A stretch of 64,000 nt of DNA from Testudinibacter aquarius (GTDB lineage: Bacteria > Pseudomonadota > Gammaproteobacteria > Enterobacterales > Pasteurellaceae), in assembly GCF_004342725.1 (NCBI RefSeq), contig NZ_SMCP01000012.1:1-64000 (forward strand). The letters run 5' to 3'. Positions 55,661-64,000 of the stretch are shown here, piece by piece. The notes under the pieces are model-generated. The model was not told the DNA's origin. It ran no database searches and was given only the letters and a program-made list of their open reading frames with translations. Positions within the stretch are counted from its first letter, which is position 1. Each line of letters opens with the position of its first letter. Position numbers and translations under genes: made by a program.

Positions 55661-57259
55661 ATGAAATCAACCGCACTTTTCTCTTTGACTGCACTTGCAC
55701 TCTCATTGTCTGCCGCCGCCCAAGCGGCACCGCATACGTTGATTAACTGCATCAGCAACTCGCCCGGTCAATTCAGCCCGGCGATTATCAATGATGCCAA
55801 TGATTTCAACGCCAGTTCACAACAGGTTTATGACAGTTTATTGGCATTTAAACCCGGCTCAACCGAGATCGAACCCGGATTAGCGGAGCGGTGGGAAATC
55901 AGTGATGACGGTTTGAGTTACACTTTTCACTTGCGCAAAGGGGTAAAATTTCATGCCAATAAGGAATTTAGCCCGAGCCGCGATTTTAACGCCGACGATG
56001 TGTTGTTTTCTTATTTGCGCCAAGCCGACAAAGATCATCCGTTCCACCATGTTTCCAGCGGAACCTATTTTTATTTCAACTGGATGGCACTGCCAAAGCT
56101 GTTGAAATCAGTCGAAAAAGTCGATGACTACACAGTGAGAATCAACCTGAACCAAGCCTATTCGCCATTCTTGAAAATTGTGGCGATGGATTTTCTGTCA
56201 ATTTATTCCAAAGAGTATGCCGATAAGATGTTGGCAGCAGGCAAGCCGGAAGCAATTGATAAAACACCGATTGGCACCGGGCCGTTTGTGTTTCAAGGCT
56301 ATCAATTGGATCAAGCGATTCGCTACAGCGCCAACGCCGATTATTGGCGTGGCAAAGCCGATATTGATCGCCTGATTTTCAGCATCACGCCGGACGCTAC
56401 CGCGCGTTACGCCAAATTGCAAACCGGTGCTTGCGATGTCATTGATTTCCCGAATATCGCCGATATCGAACAGATGAAAAACAATCCTAAAGTGCGGTTA
56501 TTTGCCAAAGAAGGGCTAAATTTAGCCTACATCGGCATCAACCACCGCAAAACGCCGTTGGAAAATGTGAAAGTGCGGCAAGCCCTGAATTATGCCACCG
56601 ATAAACAGGCGATTATCAACGTGGTTTATCAAGGCGGCAGCGGCGTGGCGGCAAAAAATCCATTCCCGCCAAGCGTGTTGGGCTACAACGATACGATTGA
56701 AGATTATCCGTTTGATTTAGAAAAAGCCAAACAATTGCTGGTTGACGCCGGTTATGGCGATGGGTTTGAAACTGAAATTTGGGTGCAGCCGGTGGTGCGT
56801 CCATCCAATCCGAACCCACGCCGCACTGCGGAAATTTTGCAAGCAGATTGGGCGAAAATCGGCATCAAAGCCAACTTAGTCACCCACGAATGGGCAGATT
56901 TTAACAAACGCACCCGTGAAGGCGAGTTTTACACCGGTACTTACGGCTGGACCAGTCGCAACGGCGATCCAGACAATTTTTTAGCGCCATTGCTCGGTTG
57001 TGAAAACGTCGGCGGCACCAACTACGCCGGCTGGTGCAATGCGGAATTTGAAAGTCTGATTCAGCAAGCGGTCACCACCTCTGATGAGGCGCAACGAGCA
57101 GCGTTATATCAACAAGCGTTAGTAATTGCCAAACAACAGGCCCCGTTGATTCCGCTAGCACACTCAGTCAACTATGTGCCGACCAGCCTACGGGTACAAA
57201 ATTTCCAACAAAGTCCGTTTGGTTATACTGCATTTTATGGGGTGAAAGTGGCGGATTAA
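55661..57259 (+). CDS. DppA/HbpA-type periplasmic substrate-binding protein
   Basis: A 532-residue ABC-transporter binding protein of family SBP_bac_5. The signal peptide ends SAAAQAAPH without a lipobox cysteine. Family sequences include NASSQQVYDSLLAFKPGSTE, EISDDGLSYTFHLRKGVKFH, DFNADDVLFSYLRQADKDHP and GWTSRNGDPDNFLAPLLG. It resembles DppA (dipeptides and heme) and Haemophilus HbpA (heme, glutathione). HbpA is a lipoprotein while this has a signal peptidase I-type signal. No permease or ATPase genes are beside it, and a terminator follows, so it would use a transporter encoded elsewhere. Confidence 0.87.
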   Translation: MKSTALFSLTALALSLSAAAQAAPHTLINCISNSPGQFSPAIINDANDFNASSQQVYDSLLAFKPGSTEIEPGLAERWEISDDGLSYTFHLRKGVKFHANKEFSPSRDFNADDVLFSYLRQADKDHPFHHVSSGTYFYFNWMALPKLLKSVEKVDDYTVRINLNQAYSPFLKIVAMDFLSIYSKEYADKMLAAGKPEAIDKTPIGTGPFVFQGYQLDQAIRYSANADYWRGKADIDRLIFSITPDATARYAKLQTGACDVIDFPNIADIEQMKNNPKVRLFAKEGLNLAYIGINHRKTPLENVKVRQALNYATDKQAIINVVYQGGSGVAAKNPFPPSVLGYNDTIEDYPFDLEKAKQLLVDAGYGDGFETEIWVQPVVRPSNPNPRRTAEILQADWAKIGIKANLVTHEWADFNKRTREGEFYTGTYGWTSRNGDPDNFLAPLLGCENVGGTNYAGWCNAEFESLIQQAVTTSDEAQRAALYQQALVIAKQQAPLIPLAHSVNYVPTSLRVQNFQQSPFGYTAFYGVKVAD

Positions 57260-57271
57260 ATCCATACGTCA

Positions 57272-57301
57272 TTTCCTTCCGCCACACAAGGCGGAAGGAA
57301 A
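57272..57301. terminator. 12-bp stem terminator between the binding protein gene and bioD
   Basis: TTTCCTTCCGCC, six bases and GGCGGAAGGAAA form a perfect 12-bp stem between two convergent genes. Confidence 0.7.
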
Positions 57302-57311
57302 CTCGACGAAT

Positions 57312-57956
57312 CTAAACCACTTCCCCCAACTCAATAAACTCCGCCTGCGGAAAATGTGTGGTTAAATAGCGCTGCAAATAAGCTTGGGTTTCGTTTTCAA
57401 TAATCGGGTCGGTTTGCGGATAGTGGTTGTAAATCAACGCTTGCAGCGCAATGCCACGCTGTTGGCAGACTACAAGGCTTAATAAAGTGTGGTTGATGCT
57501 GCCCAGTTTGCCGGAAGTGACCAAAATCAGTGGATAACTTTGTTGTTGCAAATAATCCAGTGTAGTCAATTCATTATTCAACGGCACCGCCAACCCACCG
57601 GCGCCTTCGATCAAGACCACGTCATACTGCTGCGCTAAAATTTGTGTATCGGCCGTGATCTGCGCCAAGTCGATCTCGGTTTGCGCCAAGCGTGCCGCTA
57701 AGTGCGGTGAACAGGGGTAATCAAACACATAGCGGCAAGTGGTACCGTCCAAATCGCATTGTTGCAGCGGCAAATTTTGCAGTTTACGGTGGCGTTGAAT
57801 ATCCTCGGCAACGCCTGAACAACCGGTTTGCACCAGTTTTTGCGTGATCACCGACCGCCCTTGTGCCGCAAGCCGATTGGCATAAAATCCGGTGGCAATG
57901 GTTTTGCCCACATCGGTATCAATGCCTGAAATAAACATGATCTGTTGCTGTTTCAT
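57312..57956 (-). CDS. bioD: Dethiobiotin synthetase
   Basis: BioD closes the ureido ring of dethiobiotin from DAPA, CO2 and ATP. The P-loop is in FISGIDTDVGKTIAT (residues 6-20), and LVQTGCSG and LIEGAGGLAVPLN follow. The ATG at 57956 overlaps the bioC stop in an ATGA, so the 214-residue form is chosen; the longer frame lies inside bioC. It is the last gene of a five-gene bio operon. bioB is not in this window. Confidence 0.94.
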   Translation of the reverse strand: MKQQQIMFISGIDTDVGKTIATGFYANRLAAQGRSVITQKLVQTGCSGVAEDIQRHRKLQNLPLQQCDLDGTTCRYVFDYPCSPHLAARLAQTEIDLAQITADTQILAQQYDVVLIEGAGGLAVPLNNELTTLDYLQQQSYPLILVTSGKLGSINHTLLSLVVCQQRGIALQALIYNHYPQTDPIIENETQAYLQRYLTTHFPQAEFIELGEVV

Positions 57957-58735
57957 TGATTCTGTTTCCGTTTTGCCAACATCAGCAGTGGCGCATAAGT
58001 CAACCGCACTTTGCCGTTGACGCTGAACTGCTGTTGATAACGCTGATAAAAATCCGCCAATTTGCCTTTTGTCCACTGCCGTTGATTGGTGGCGGTGACC
58101 CCGGTGGCTTGCAAATGGCGCAACACAGCACTGGGCTGCTGAAACCATAATTGGATTGCCTGCTGGTCTTGTGCGATCAGCTCAAAGTGCGGTTCTAGCC
58201 ATGTTTGCCATTGTTGCAGGCTGGGATAATCCAGGCCAACTGCGGTCAGCTGCTTAATTTCCACTAAATTTTGTGGCAAAAAGGTGCTGAACAACAGCCA
58301 GCCGTTTGGTTTGAGCGCCTGCGTTGCCAGCTGGATAATCCGTTGCGGCTGCTGAAACCACTGCACGGTGGAAGCCGAAGCCAGCAAATCAAATTGCTGA
58401 TTTAAAACCAAAGTGCGCTCAAACTGCTCGGCATCGGCTGCCCATAATTTCACCTCTGCTGTAGCCAGCCGCTGCTTTGCCAGTGCCAGTGCACTTGAAT
58501 TGAGATCATTCAAACACCATGACCGCACTTGATAATCTTGCGCCAATAAACGGGTTAAATCGCCACTGCCACAACCAATTTCCAACACCTGCTGAAAGCT
58601 CGTCTGTTGGCTATAGTGCAATAAATCCGCCAAACGGCGGTTGATCTGTTGCTGTGCTTGTGCGTGTTGGTCGTAACTAGCCAATGCTTTGGCAAAACAG
58701 TGGCTGATCCGTTTTTTATCCAATCTCGCTAGCAT
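57953..58735 (-). CDS. bioC: Malonyl-ACP O-methyltransferase
   Basis: BioC methylates malonyl-ACP so that fatty acid synthesis can make pimeloyl-ACP. The SAM-binding motif is VLEIGCGSGDLTRLLA (about residues 45-60), followed by LALAKQRLATAEVKLWAADA. The N-terminus KKRISHCFAKALASYDQHAQ is typical of BioC. The 260-residue length is normal. It overlaps bioG upstream by seven bases and bioD downstream by four. Confidence 0.94.
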   Translation of the reverse strand: MLARLDKKRISHCFAKALASYDQHAQAQQQINRRLADLLHYSQQTSFQQVLEIGCGSGDLTRLLAQDYQVRSWCLNDLNSSALALAKQRLATAEVKLWAADAEQFERTLVLNQQFDLLASASTVQWFQQPQRIIQLATQALKPNGWLLFSTFLPQNLVEIKQLTAVGLDYPSLQQWQTWLEPHFELIAQDQQAIQLWFQQPSAVLRHLQATGVTATNQRQWTKGKLADFYQRYQQQFSVNGKVRLTYAPLLMLAKRKQNQ

Positions 58736-59376
58736 AGCTCAGACCACGTATTAAACGCCGCCAAGGCAAAGTGCGGTAGCGCAAGCTGTATGACCTCACA
58801 ATCGGTTTGCCGCCAATAATTTAACTGATTGGCCGTCGGAAAGATCTGATCCTGCATGCCGACAATCGCTTTTTGCCAGTGAATGGCAGCCGGTTTCGCA
58901 TGTGCAAATACCTGATACACCGCCGCTAACTCCTGCGCAATTTCGTTGGTCGGACGTGGCGCAATTGCTTGATATTGCTGTAATAGCTCACGTTTGCCAC
59001 ACATTCGTCGTTCAAATTTGGTACGGGTAAGATCATTAAAGCCGTCTAATGTGCCTTCAAAAATTGCCTGCGGAATGCCGACTTGATCATCAATCAAACA
59101 CGGCGTGCCGTTAATTGCTACACTTGTGGCGAACGGCAAATCTGCCACCGTCTGCTCCGCTGCCCACACGCCCATCGACCACGCCACCAAATGTAAAGTG
59201 CGGTAGCGGCTGAGATCGGCATTCAGGCTTAAATGACGATAATCCCAACACAGCAACAGATCGGTATCGGGCGGTAATTGCCAGTGTTTCACCAACTGCG
59301 GCGATGTGCCCCAACCGGCAAAATACAGAATGAGATTCGGGTTATTTTCTGCGCTGATCAGCCATTCGGTCTGCAT
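58729..59376 (-). CDS. bioG: Pimeloyl-ACP methyl ester carboxylesterase BioG
   Basis: BioG removes the methyl group after the pimeloyl chain is complete. The catalytic serine is in HLVAWSMGVWAAEQTV (about residue 65). The start LISAENNPNLILYFAGWGTS and FEGTLDGFNDLTRTKFERRM are typical of the DUF452/BioG family. At 215 residues it is the usual size. Gammaproteobacteria such as E. coli use BioH instead, while Haemophilus and Pasteurellaceae use BioG. Its start overlaps the bioF stop codon by one base. Confidence 0.93.
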   Translation of the reverse strand: MQTEWLISAENNPNLILYFAGWGTSPQLVKHWQLPPDTDLLLCWDYRHLSLNADLSRYRTLHLVAWSMGVWAAEQTVADLPFATSVAINGTPCLIDDQVGIPQAIFEGTLDGFNDLTRTKFERRMCGKRELLQQYQAIAPRPTNEIAQELAAVYQVFAHAKPAAIHWQKAIVGMQDQIFPTANQLNYWRQTDCEVIQLALPHFALAAFNTWSELC

Positions 59377-60536
59377 TATTGTGATCCTTTTAATACATCA
59401 AGCAGCTGTGCCACTTCGTCAGTCGCCATATCGGCAGTCAAGGAAAAACGGATCCGCGAGGTACCACTCGGCACCGTCGGCGGACGAATCGGCAGGCAGT
59501 AGAATCCGCACTGTTGCAACCGCTCGGCAGTGGAGAGGGTGCTCGCATTATCGCCAAGAATATACGGCACGATTTGACTGCGGCTGGGCGAAGGTTGTTG
59601 TGTCAGTTGCTCCACGCCGCGTTGTAATTCGCTGCTCAGCTGCTGCAAATGTTGCCGCTGCATTTGCATTTCCGGCAAGCGTTGCATGAGAAAATAGACC
59701 CACTGCGCCAGCAATGGCGAAAGTGCGGTCGAGAAGATCAACGGGCGCATTTTGTTGATCAAATAGTCTTTAATCACCTGATCGCACACCACATAAGCCC
59801 CCATCGCTGCCAGCGCCTTGCCAAAGGTGCCCACCAGAAAATCAATCTGCCCGATGCAAGCGCAGTTTTCTGCCAACCCCAGTCCATTTTGCCCAAATAC
59901 GCCCAGCGCATGCGCCTCATCGACATACAGCATCACATTGCGATAGCGCTGTTTCAACGCCACCAGCTGCCGCAAATCCGCCATATCGCCGTCCATGCTG
60001 AATACGCTTTCGGTGACAATAATAATCCGTTGATAGCTTTTACTGTTTTTCTCTAGCAGCTGCTGCAAATGGGTGTAATCATTATGACGATAGCGTTGAT
60101 AATCGGCAGCGGACAAACGAATGCCGTCGATCAAACTGGCGTGCACCAGCTTATCGGCTAAAATCAACGTTTGTTTATCCGCCAGCGCCGGCAAAATGCC
60201 GATATTGGCGTGGTAGCCGCTATTGAACAACAGGCAGGCTTCACGCTGAAATTGGCTTGCCATCACGCTTTCCAGTTCGGCATAAATCGGGAAATTGCCG
60301 GTCAGCAAACGTGACGACGACGAGGTAAAACTCGCCTGTTGCCAGTCGGTTTGCGCTAAAAATTGCTGTTTTAATCGTTGATTGGCAGCCAAGCCCAAAT
60401 AATCATTGGAAGAAAAATTGAGCATTTTGCGCTCGTCATGCCAGATCCATTTCCCCTCGTGGCGAATGTCAGGCAAAGTGCGGTATCGCCCCTGTTGTTG
60501 CAGTTGCGCCAACTGTTCGGCATAAAAATTTAGCAT
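59376..60536 (-). CDS. bioF: 8-amino-7-oxononanoate synthase
   Basis: BioF joins pimeloyl-ACP and alanine to give KAPA using PLP. Key segments are [44 protein letters not shown] and the PLP lysine in [16 protein letters not shown]. The start is the ATG at 60536 ([12 protein letters not shown]), giving 386 residues; the longer frame goes into bioA. It overlaps bioA by seven bases. Uptake signals are frequent in this operon. Confidence 0.95.
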   Translation of the reverse strand: MLNFYAEQLAQLQQQGRYRTLPDIRHEGKWIWHDERKMLNFSSNDYLGLAANQRLKQQFLAQTDWQQASFTSSSSRLLTGNFPIYAELESVMASQFQREACLLFNSGYHANIGILPALADKQTLILADKLVHASLIDGIRLSAADYQRYRHNDYTHLQQLLEKNSKSYQRIIIVTESVFSMDGDMADLRQLVALKQRYRNVMLYVDEAHALGVFGQNGLGLAENCACIGQIDFLVGTFGKALAAMGAYVVCDQVIKDYLINKMRPLIFSTALSPLLAQWVYFLMQRLPEMQMQRQHLQQLSSELQRGVEQLTQQPSPSRSQIVPYILGDNASTLSTAERLQQCGFYCLPIRPPTVPSGTSRIRFSLTADMATDEVAQLLDVLKGSQ

Positions 60537-61822
60537 AAACCATACTCTTGTTTCAGCGCATTCAGCACGCCGCTTGTCAGCTGTGACAGTTGCGCTGAGG
60601 TGATAATAAACGGTGGCATCAGATAGACCAATTTGCCGAACGGACGCACCCACACGCCCTGCTCGACTAAGCGGGCTTGCAAGCTGCGCATATTGACCGC
60701 ACTTTGCATTTCAATCACACCAATCGCACCCAATACCCGCACCTCTGCCACGCAATCCCAAGTGGCGGCTAACGCCAATTCCTGCTTTAACTGCGCTTCG
60801 ATTCTAGCGACATGACTTTGCCAATCGCTTTCCAATAGCAGGCGGATTGACTCGGCAGCTACGGCACATGCCAACGGATTGGCCATAAAGGTCGGCCCGT
60901 GCATAAAGCAGCCCGCTTCGCCACGGCTGATGGTGTCGGCAACCTGATTGCTAGTGATTGTTGCCGACAGGGTTAAATAGCCGCCGGTTAAGGCTTTGCC
61001 CAAGCAGAGAATATCCGGCACCACATCAGCGTGCTGCAAGGCAAACAACTTGCCGGTGCGACCGAAACCAGTGGCGATTTCATCGAAAATCAGCAACACA
61101 CCATATTGATCACACAGTTTTTTTGCGGCGCACAAATACTGTGGCGAATAGAAATACATGCCGCCGGCGCCCTGCACAATCGGTTCTAAAATCAACGCCG
61201 CAATCTCATCACCGTGCGTTGCCAATAACGCGGCTAGCGGCTGAATATCGCTCGGATTCCACGCCTGAGCAAATCGGGTTTGCGGCTGTGGCAGGAAAAA
61301 TTGGATCGGCAACCGCTGGCTGAATAGCGAGTGCATGCCGGTTACCGGATCACACACCGACATTGCATGCCAAGTGTCGCCGTGATAGCTGGCACGAATC
61401 GCAGCAAATTTACAGCGGCTGGATTTTCCCAATGTGTGTTGGTATTGAATCGCCATTTTCATCGCCACTTCCACCGCCACCGATCCGGAATCAGCATAGA
61501 AAATTTTCTGCAATTCCGATGGCAACAACGCCAGCAGCAATTGCCCCAAGCGTACTGCCGGTTCATGCGTCAAGCCACCGAACATAATATGGCTCATCTG
61601 CTGTAGCTGGTTATTCACCGCTTGGTTCAGGCGTGGATGATTATAGCCATGCAGCGCTGCCCACCACGACGACATGCCGTCAATCAGCTTACGTCCGTCT
61701 TGCAAGGTGATTTCCACACCTTCGGCTTTTGCCACCGGATACACCGGCAAGGGGTTAAGTGTTGAGGTGTAAGGATGCCATAAATGCTGGCGATCAAACT
61801 CTAAAAGTGCGGTTGAATTCAT
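60530..61822 (-). CDS. bioA: Adenosylmethionine-8-amino-7-oxononanoate aminotransferase
   Basis: BioA transfers an amino group from SAM to KAPA, forming DAPA. The start [20 protein letters not shown] contains the conserved HLWHPY. The active-site regions are [40 protein letters not shown] and the PLP lysine in [17 protein letters not shown]. The 430-residue length is normal. It is first in the bioAFGCD operon. An uptake signal overlaps its first codons. No clear BirA operator was seen upstream. Confidence 0.96.
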   Translation of the reverse strand: MNSTALLEFDRQHLWHPYTSTLNPLPVYPVAKAEGVEITLQDGRKLIDGMSSWWAALHGYNHPRLNQAVNNQLQQMSHIMFGGLTHEPAVRLGQLLLALLPSELQKIFYADSGSVAVEVAMKMAIQYQHTLGKSSRCKFAAIRASYHGDTWHAMSVCDPVTGMHSLFSQRLPIQFFLPQPQTRFAQAWNPSDIQPLAALLATHGDEIAALILEPIVQGAGGMYFYSPQYLCAAKKLCDQYGVLLIFDEIATGFGRTGKLFALQHADVVPDILCLGKALTGGYLTLSATITSNQVADTISRGEAGCFMHGPTFMANPLACAVAAESIRLLLESDWQSHVARIEAQLKQELALAATWDCVAEVRVLGAIGVIEMQSAVNMRSLQARLVEQGVWVRPFGKLVYLMPPFIITSAQLSQLTSGVLNALKQEYGLC

Positions 61823-61874
61823 AAGGTTCCATGTGTTGCAAACTCTGTTTGTTTTAAAACCGGGAATATCACGG

Positions 61875-61901
61875 AAAGGGATAGATTGAGGCTATCCCTT
61901 T
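61875..61901. terminator. metB terminator
   Basis: AAAGGGATAG, seven bases and CTATCCCTTT form a perfect 10-bp stem between metB and bioA, about 25 bases past the metB stop, with A/T tails on both sides. Confidence 0.75.
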
Positions 61902-61926
61902 TTATGCTGGTCAAACATCCCTGAGG

Positions 61927-63033
61927 TTAGGCTAATTTGGCGAACGCTTGGCTTAAATCGGCTTTAATATCTTCCACGTTTTCCAATCCGACCGAAAAAC
62001 GCAACAAACGGTTGCACACACCACGGGCAATGCGCTCCGCTTCGGGAATATCCATATGGGTTTGGGTTGCCGGATAGGTGATAAAACTTTCGGTGCCGCC
62101 CAGACTCTCGGCAAAAGTAATCAACTTAATCGCTTTTAAGAACGGATTAACCCAGTTCTCATCTTTCAAACGGAACGACAACATACCGCTCTTACCTGAA
62201 TATAACACGTCTAAAACTTGATCTTGTTCGGCTAAGAATTTGGCGATTTCCTGTGCGTTTTGCTGATGGCGTTCCATACGCAAGGCTAAGGTTTTCAAAC
62301 CACGCACTGCTAAGAATGAGTCAAACGGTGATAATACCGCCCCGGCGCCATTTTGCAGATAAAATAGGCGCTCGCCCAGTTCTTGGCCTTTCGACACAAT
62401 TAATCCGGCTAAAACATCATTATGCCCGGATAAATATTTGGTCGCACTGTGGATCACCAAATCGGCGCCATGCTCAATCGGACGGAACAGCACCGGCGTT
62501 AAGAAGGTGTTATCCACGATGAGTAATAGATTGTGTTTTTTGGCAATCTTGCTAATCGCCGCCACATCGCACTCTTCCATCAGCGGATTGGATGGTGTCT
62601 CCACAAAAATCGCTTTGGTGTTCGGTGTGACCGCACTTTCGATGGCGGCTAAATCTGCCGTATTGACATACACCGGCTTAACACTGTTGTTGTTTTTATA
62701 ACTGAAATCGAGCAAGCGATAGGTTCCGCCATACACATCGCTGGAGATAATCCACTCGTCAGGTGCAGTAAACAACGACATCAACAACTGAATCGCCGCC
62801 ATGCCCGACGCACAGGCAAAACCGCGATCACCGCCTTCTAAACGGGCAATACCCTCTTCCAGTACGGTACGGGTTGGGTTTTTAGTGCGCGTGTAATCAT
62901 AGCCGGTCGATTCATTGATACCGCGATGGCCGTATGCGGTGGAAAGATAAATTGGGGCAGAAACCGCACCGGTTTTTTCATCAGTGCGATTTCCCAATTG
63001 GGCGAGTTCGGTTTCAATGGAATAAGTGGTCAT
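61927..63033 (-). CDS. metB: Cystathionine gamma-synthase (Cys/Met metabolism PLP enzyme)
   Basis: A trans-sulfuration enzyme of 368 residues. Family segments are APIYLSTAYGHRGINESTGY, YTRTKNPTRTVLEEGIARLE, FVETPSNPLMEECDVAAISK and the PLP lysine in VIHSATKYLSGHNDVLAGLI. It most likely condenses O-acyl-homoserine with cysteine. Cystathionine beta- or gamma-lyase and O-acetylhomoserine sulfhydrylase are related alternatives that cannot be fully excluded. A perfect palindrome lies 34-50 bases before the ATG. It forms its own unit ahead of the bio operon. Confidence 0.85.
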   Translation of the reverse strand: MTTYSIETELAQLGNRTDEKTGAVSAPIYLSTAYGHRGINESTGYDYTRTKNPTRTVLEEGIARLEGGDRGFACASGMAAIQLLMSLFTAPDEWIISSDVYGGTYRLLDFSYKNNNSVKPVYVNTADLAAIESAVTPNTKAIFVETPSNPLMEECDVAAISKIAKKHNLLLIVDNTFLTPVLFRPIEHGADLVIHSATKYLSGHNDVLAGLIVSKGQELGERLFYLQNGAGAVLSPFDSFLAVRGLKTLALRMERHQQNAQEIAKFLAEQDQVLDVLYSGKSGMLSFRLKDENWVNPFLKAIKLITFAESLGGTESFITYPATQTHMDIPEAERIARGVCNRLLRFSVGLENVEDIKADLSQAFAKLA

Positions 63034-63066
63034 AATCTTGCCTCAACACAGTCTAATTGCAAATAG

Positions 63067-63083
63067 TGTGTCATTCTGACACA
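63067..63083. promoter_or_regulatory. Perfect palindrome upstream of metB
   Basis: TGTGTCA, three bases (TTC) and TGACACA form a perfect seven-base inverted repeat 34-50 bases upstream of the metB start. It does not match the MetJ box (AGACGTCT) or the MetR pattern, so the regulator is unknown. Confidence 0.5.
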
Positions 63084-63272
63084 AAGCAGCAGGCGATTAA
63101 AGCACCGAATATCCGTAACCTCAAATCAAAACCGCACTTTGATTAAATTTCACAAAAATCACTCATTTTTTCGGCAATCAGGCAAAAAATTGCAATCAAA
63201 CATTGACAGTAAATCAGAAGTCAGTAAAATGCCCACCACTGATTAACGATGTGTTATATCATCGTTTAGTGT

Positions 63273-63348
<76 letters not shown>

Positions 63349-63383
63349 AACAAATACTGGAACTAATTACTTAGTTACATAGT

Positions 63384-63457
63384 GGCGTGTTAGCAAAGAG
63401 GTTATGCACTGGATTGCAAATCCATGTAGCTCGGTTCGATTCCGGGACACGCCTCCA
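63384..63457 (+). tRNA. tRNA-Cys (GCA)
   Basis: A 74-base tRNA with acceptor stem GGCGTGT/ACACGCC, anticodon loop TTGCAAA giving GCA, and encoded CCA (TCCA). Confidence 0.96.
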
Positions 63458-63467
63458 TCAAATCAGT

Positions 63468-63554
63468 GCCCGAGTGGTGAAATCGGTAGACACAAGGGAT
63501 TTAAAATCCCTCGGCTTTCGGGCTGTGGCGGTTCAAGTCCGCCCTCGGGCACCA
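63468..63554 (+). tRNA. tRNA-Leu (TAA)
   Basis: An 87-base class II tRNA with acceptor stem GCCCGAG/CTCGGGC, anticodon loop TTTAAAA giving TAA, a long variable arm and encoded CCA. The Gly-Cys-Leu order is common in gammaproteobacteria. Confidence 0.97.
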
Positions 63555-63582
63555 TTTAAAAAATGATTTAAAACCAAAAGAT

Positions 63583-63607
63583 AGCTACTATATGTAGCTT
63601 TTTTTAT
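63583..63607 (+). terminator. Terminator of the tRNA cluster
   Basis: AGCTAC, a short loop and GTAGCT followed by a run of seven T bases end the Gly-Cys-Leu tRNA unit. Confidence 0.8.
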
Positions 63608-63766
63608 ACCTGCGATTTTCCATCTTCTCTGGCTAGATTCTACTGCCGATGGCTGTAAGAAAAAATGATACGAGCAAAATGATAAAAAATATGTTTAAAT
63701 TATAAAATTAAGTCTATTTTTTATCACATTGCATGCTAATTTATCAATCCGAAGGTGGCTTTTTAT

Positions 63767-64000
63767 ATGCCTTACATAAGCTCTTTACTCAGTAAAATGA
63801 GAGGCTGCAAGCAAAACTTACTGCTATCAGCCTTATTTTTATCTATATCACCGCTGTTATCCGCACAATCTTATGTGGTTTATGATTTTACCAATAACAA
63901 AGTGTTAGAAAGCCGTTCACCCAATAGTGTGCTTCCGATTGCCTCGGTCACAAAATTGATGACTGCCAATGTGTTTTTAGAAAATAATCGTAATCCTAAC
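63767..64000 (+). CDS. pbpG: D-alanyl-D-alanine endopeptidase (PBP7-like), 5' part
   Basis: The first 78 codons of a low-molecular-weight penicillin-binding protein that cuts cell-wall cross-links. The signal peptide (LLLSALFLSISPLLSAQ) is followed by YVVYDFTNNKVLESRSPNSV and the SxxK active site in PIASVTKLM, at about residues 60-63. The ATG at 63767 is preceded by AAGGTGG at about nine bases. The window ends within the gene. PbpG and DacA-type carboxypeptidases share this motif, and the sequence around it favours PbpG. Confidence 0.8.
   Translation, partial: MPYISSLLSKMRGCKQNLLLSALFLSISPLLSAQSYVVYDFTNNKVLESRSPNSVLPIASVTKLMTANVFLENNRNPN

Overview
The window looks like a chromosomal segment of a Pasteurellaceae bacterium. 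The 9-base Haemophilus-type DNA uptake signal sequence (USS, AAGTGCGGT or its complement) occurs more than 60 times by eye, about once per kilobase. The porins are of the OmpH/P2 type, the OmpA is P5-like, and biotin synthesis uses BioG rather than BioH. Short syntenic blocks match known gammaproteobacterial orders: dnaE-accA-tilS, gloB-yafS-rnhA-dnaQ, pth-ychF, ydjA-sppA and ratA-ratB. I do not assign a genus.

Layout. 1-6100: ompA, then ydiJ, a hotdog thioesterase and hemH. 6097-14913: a minus-strand block of tilS, pdxY, accA, dnaE and a CPA1 Na+/H+ antiporter, with a MITE against the dnaE stop codon. 15037-20833: a YafD-like phosphodiesterase, a decayed GNAT toxin with its intact partner, a second MITE, and two tandem porins with repeat-rich spacers. 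20834-26745: galE, ampG, gloB, yafS, rnhA, a YefM/ParE toxin-antitoxin (TA) pair inserted before dnaQ, then dnaQ. 26885-35960: two tRNA-Asp, der, an AEC carrier, a nitroreductase, sppA, trxA, ldhA, a DUF333 lipoprotein and guaA. 36128-44444: a DUF4299-like gene between guaA and guaB, an aminotransferase, cytochrome b561, xseA, roxA, ratB and ratA. 44677-51067: an unknown membrane protein and a TA-rich stretch (HicAB and two HigBA) around cutC and a three-part membrane fusion protein. 51184-57259: pth, ychF, ACT/UPF0210 genes, a broken RelE-type TA pair and a DppA-like binding protein. 57312-64000: the bioAFGCD operon, metB, tRNA-Gly/Cys/Leu and the start of pbpG.

Most genes are housekeeping: cofactor synthesis (heme, biotin, B6), replication and repair, envelope proteins and purine synthesis. 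The accessory content is six small TA-type modules, two with broken toxins but apparently intact antitoxins, and at least four families of dispersed non-coding repeats: a MITE with GGGTCTGTTGATC ends, a USS-bearing element around the porins, a hairpin-chain element, and short GTAGGGG palindromes. There is no phage, integrase, IS transposase or CRISPR array. The observations I rate highest are the TA pair in the dnaQ leader, the repeat families, the decayed toxins, and the DUF4299 gene splitting guaB from guaA.
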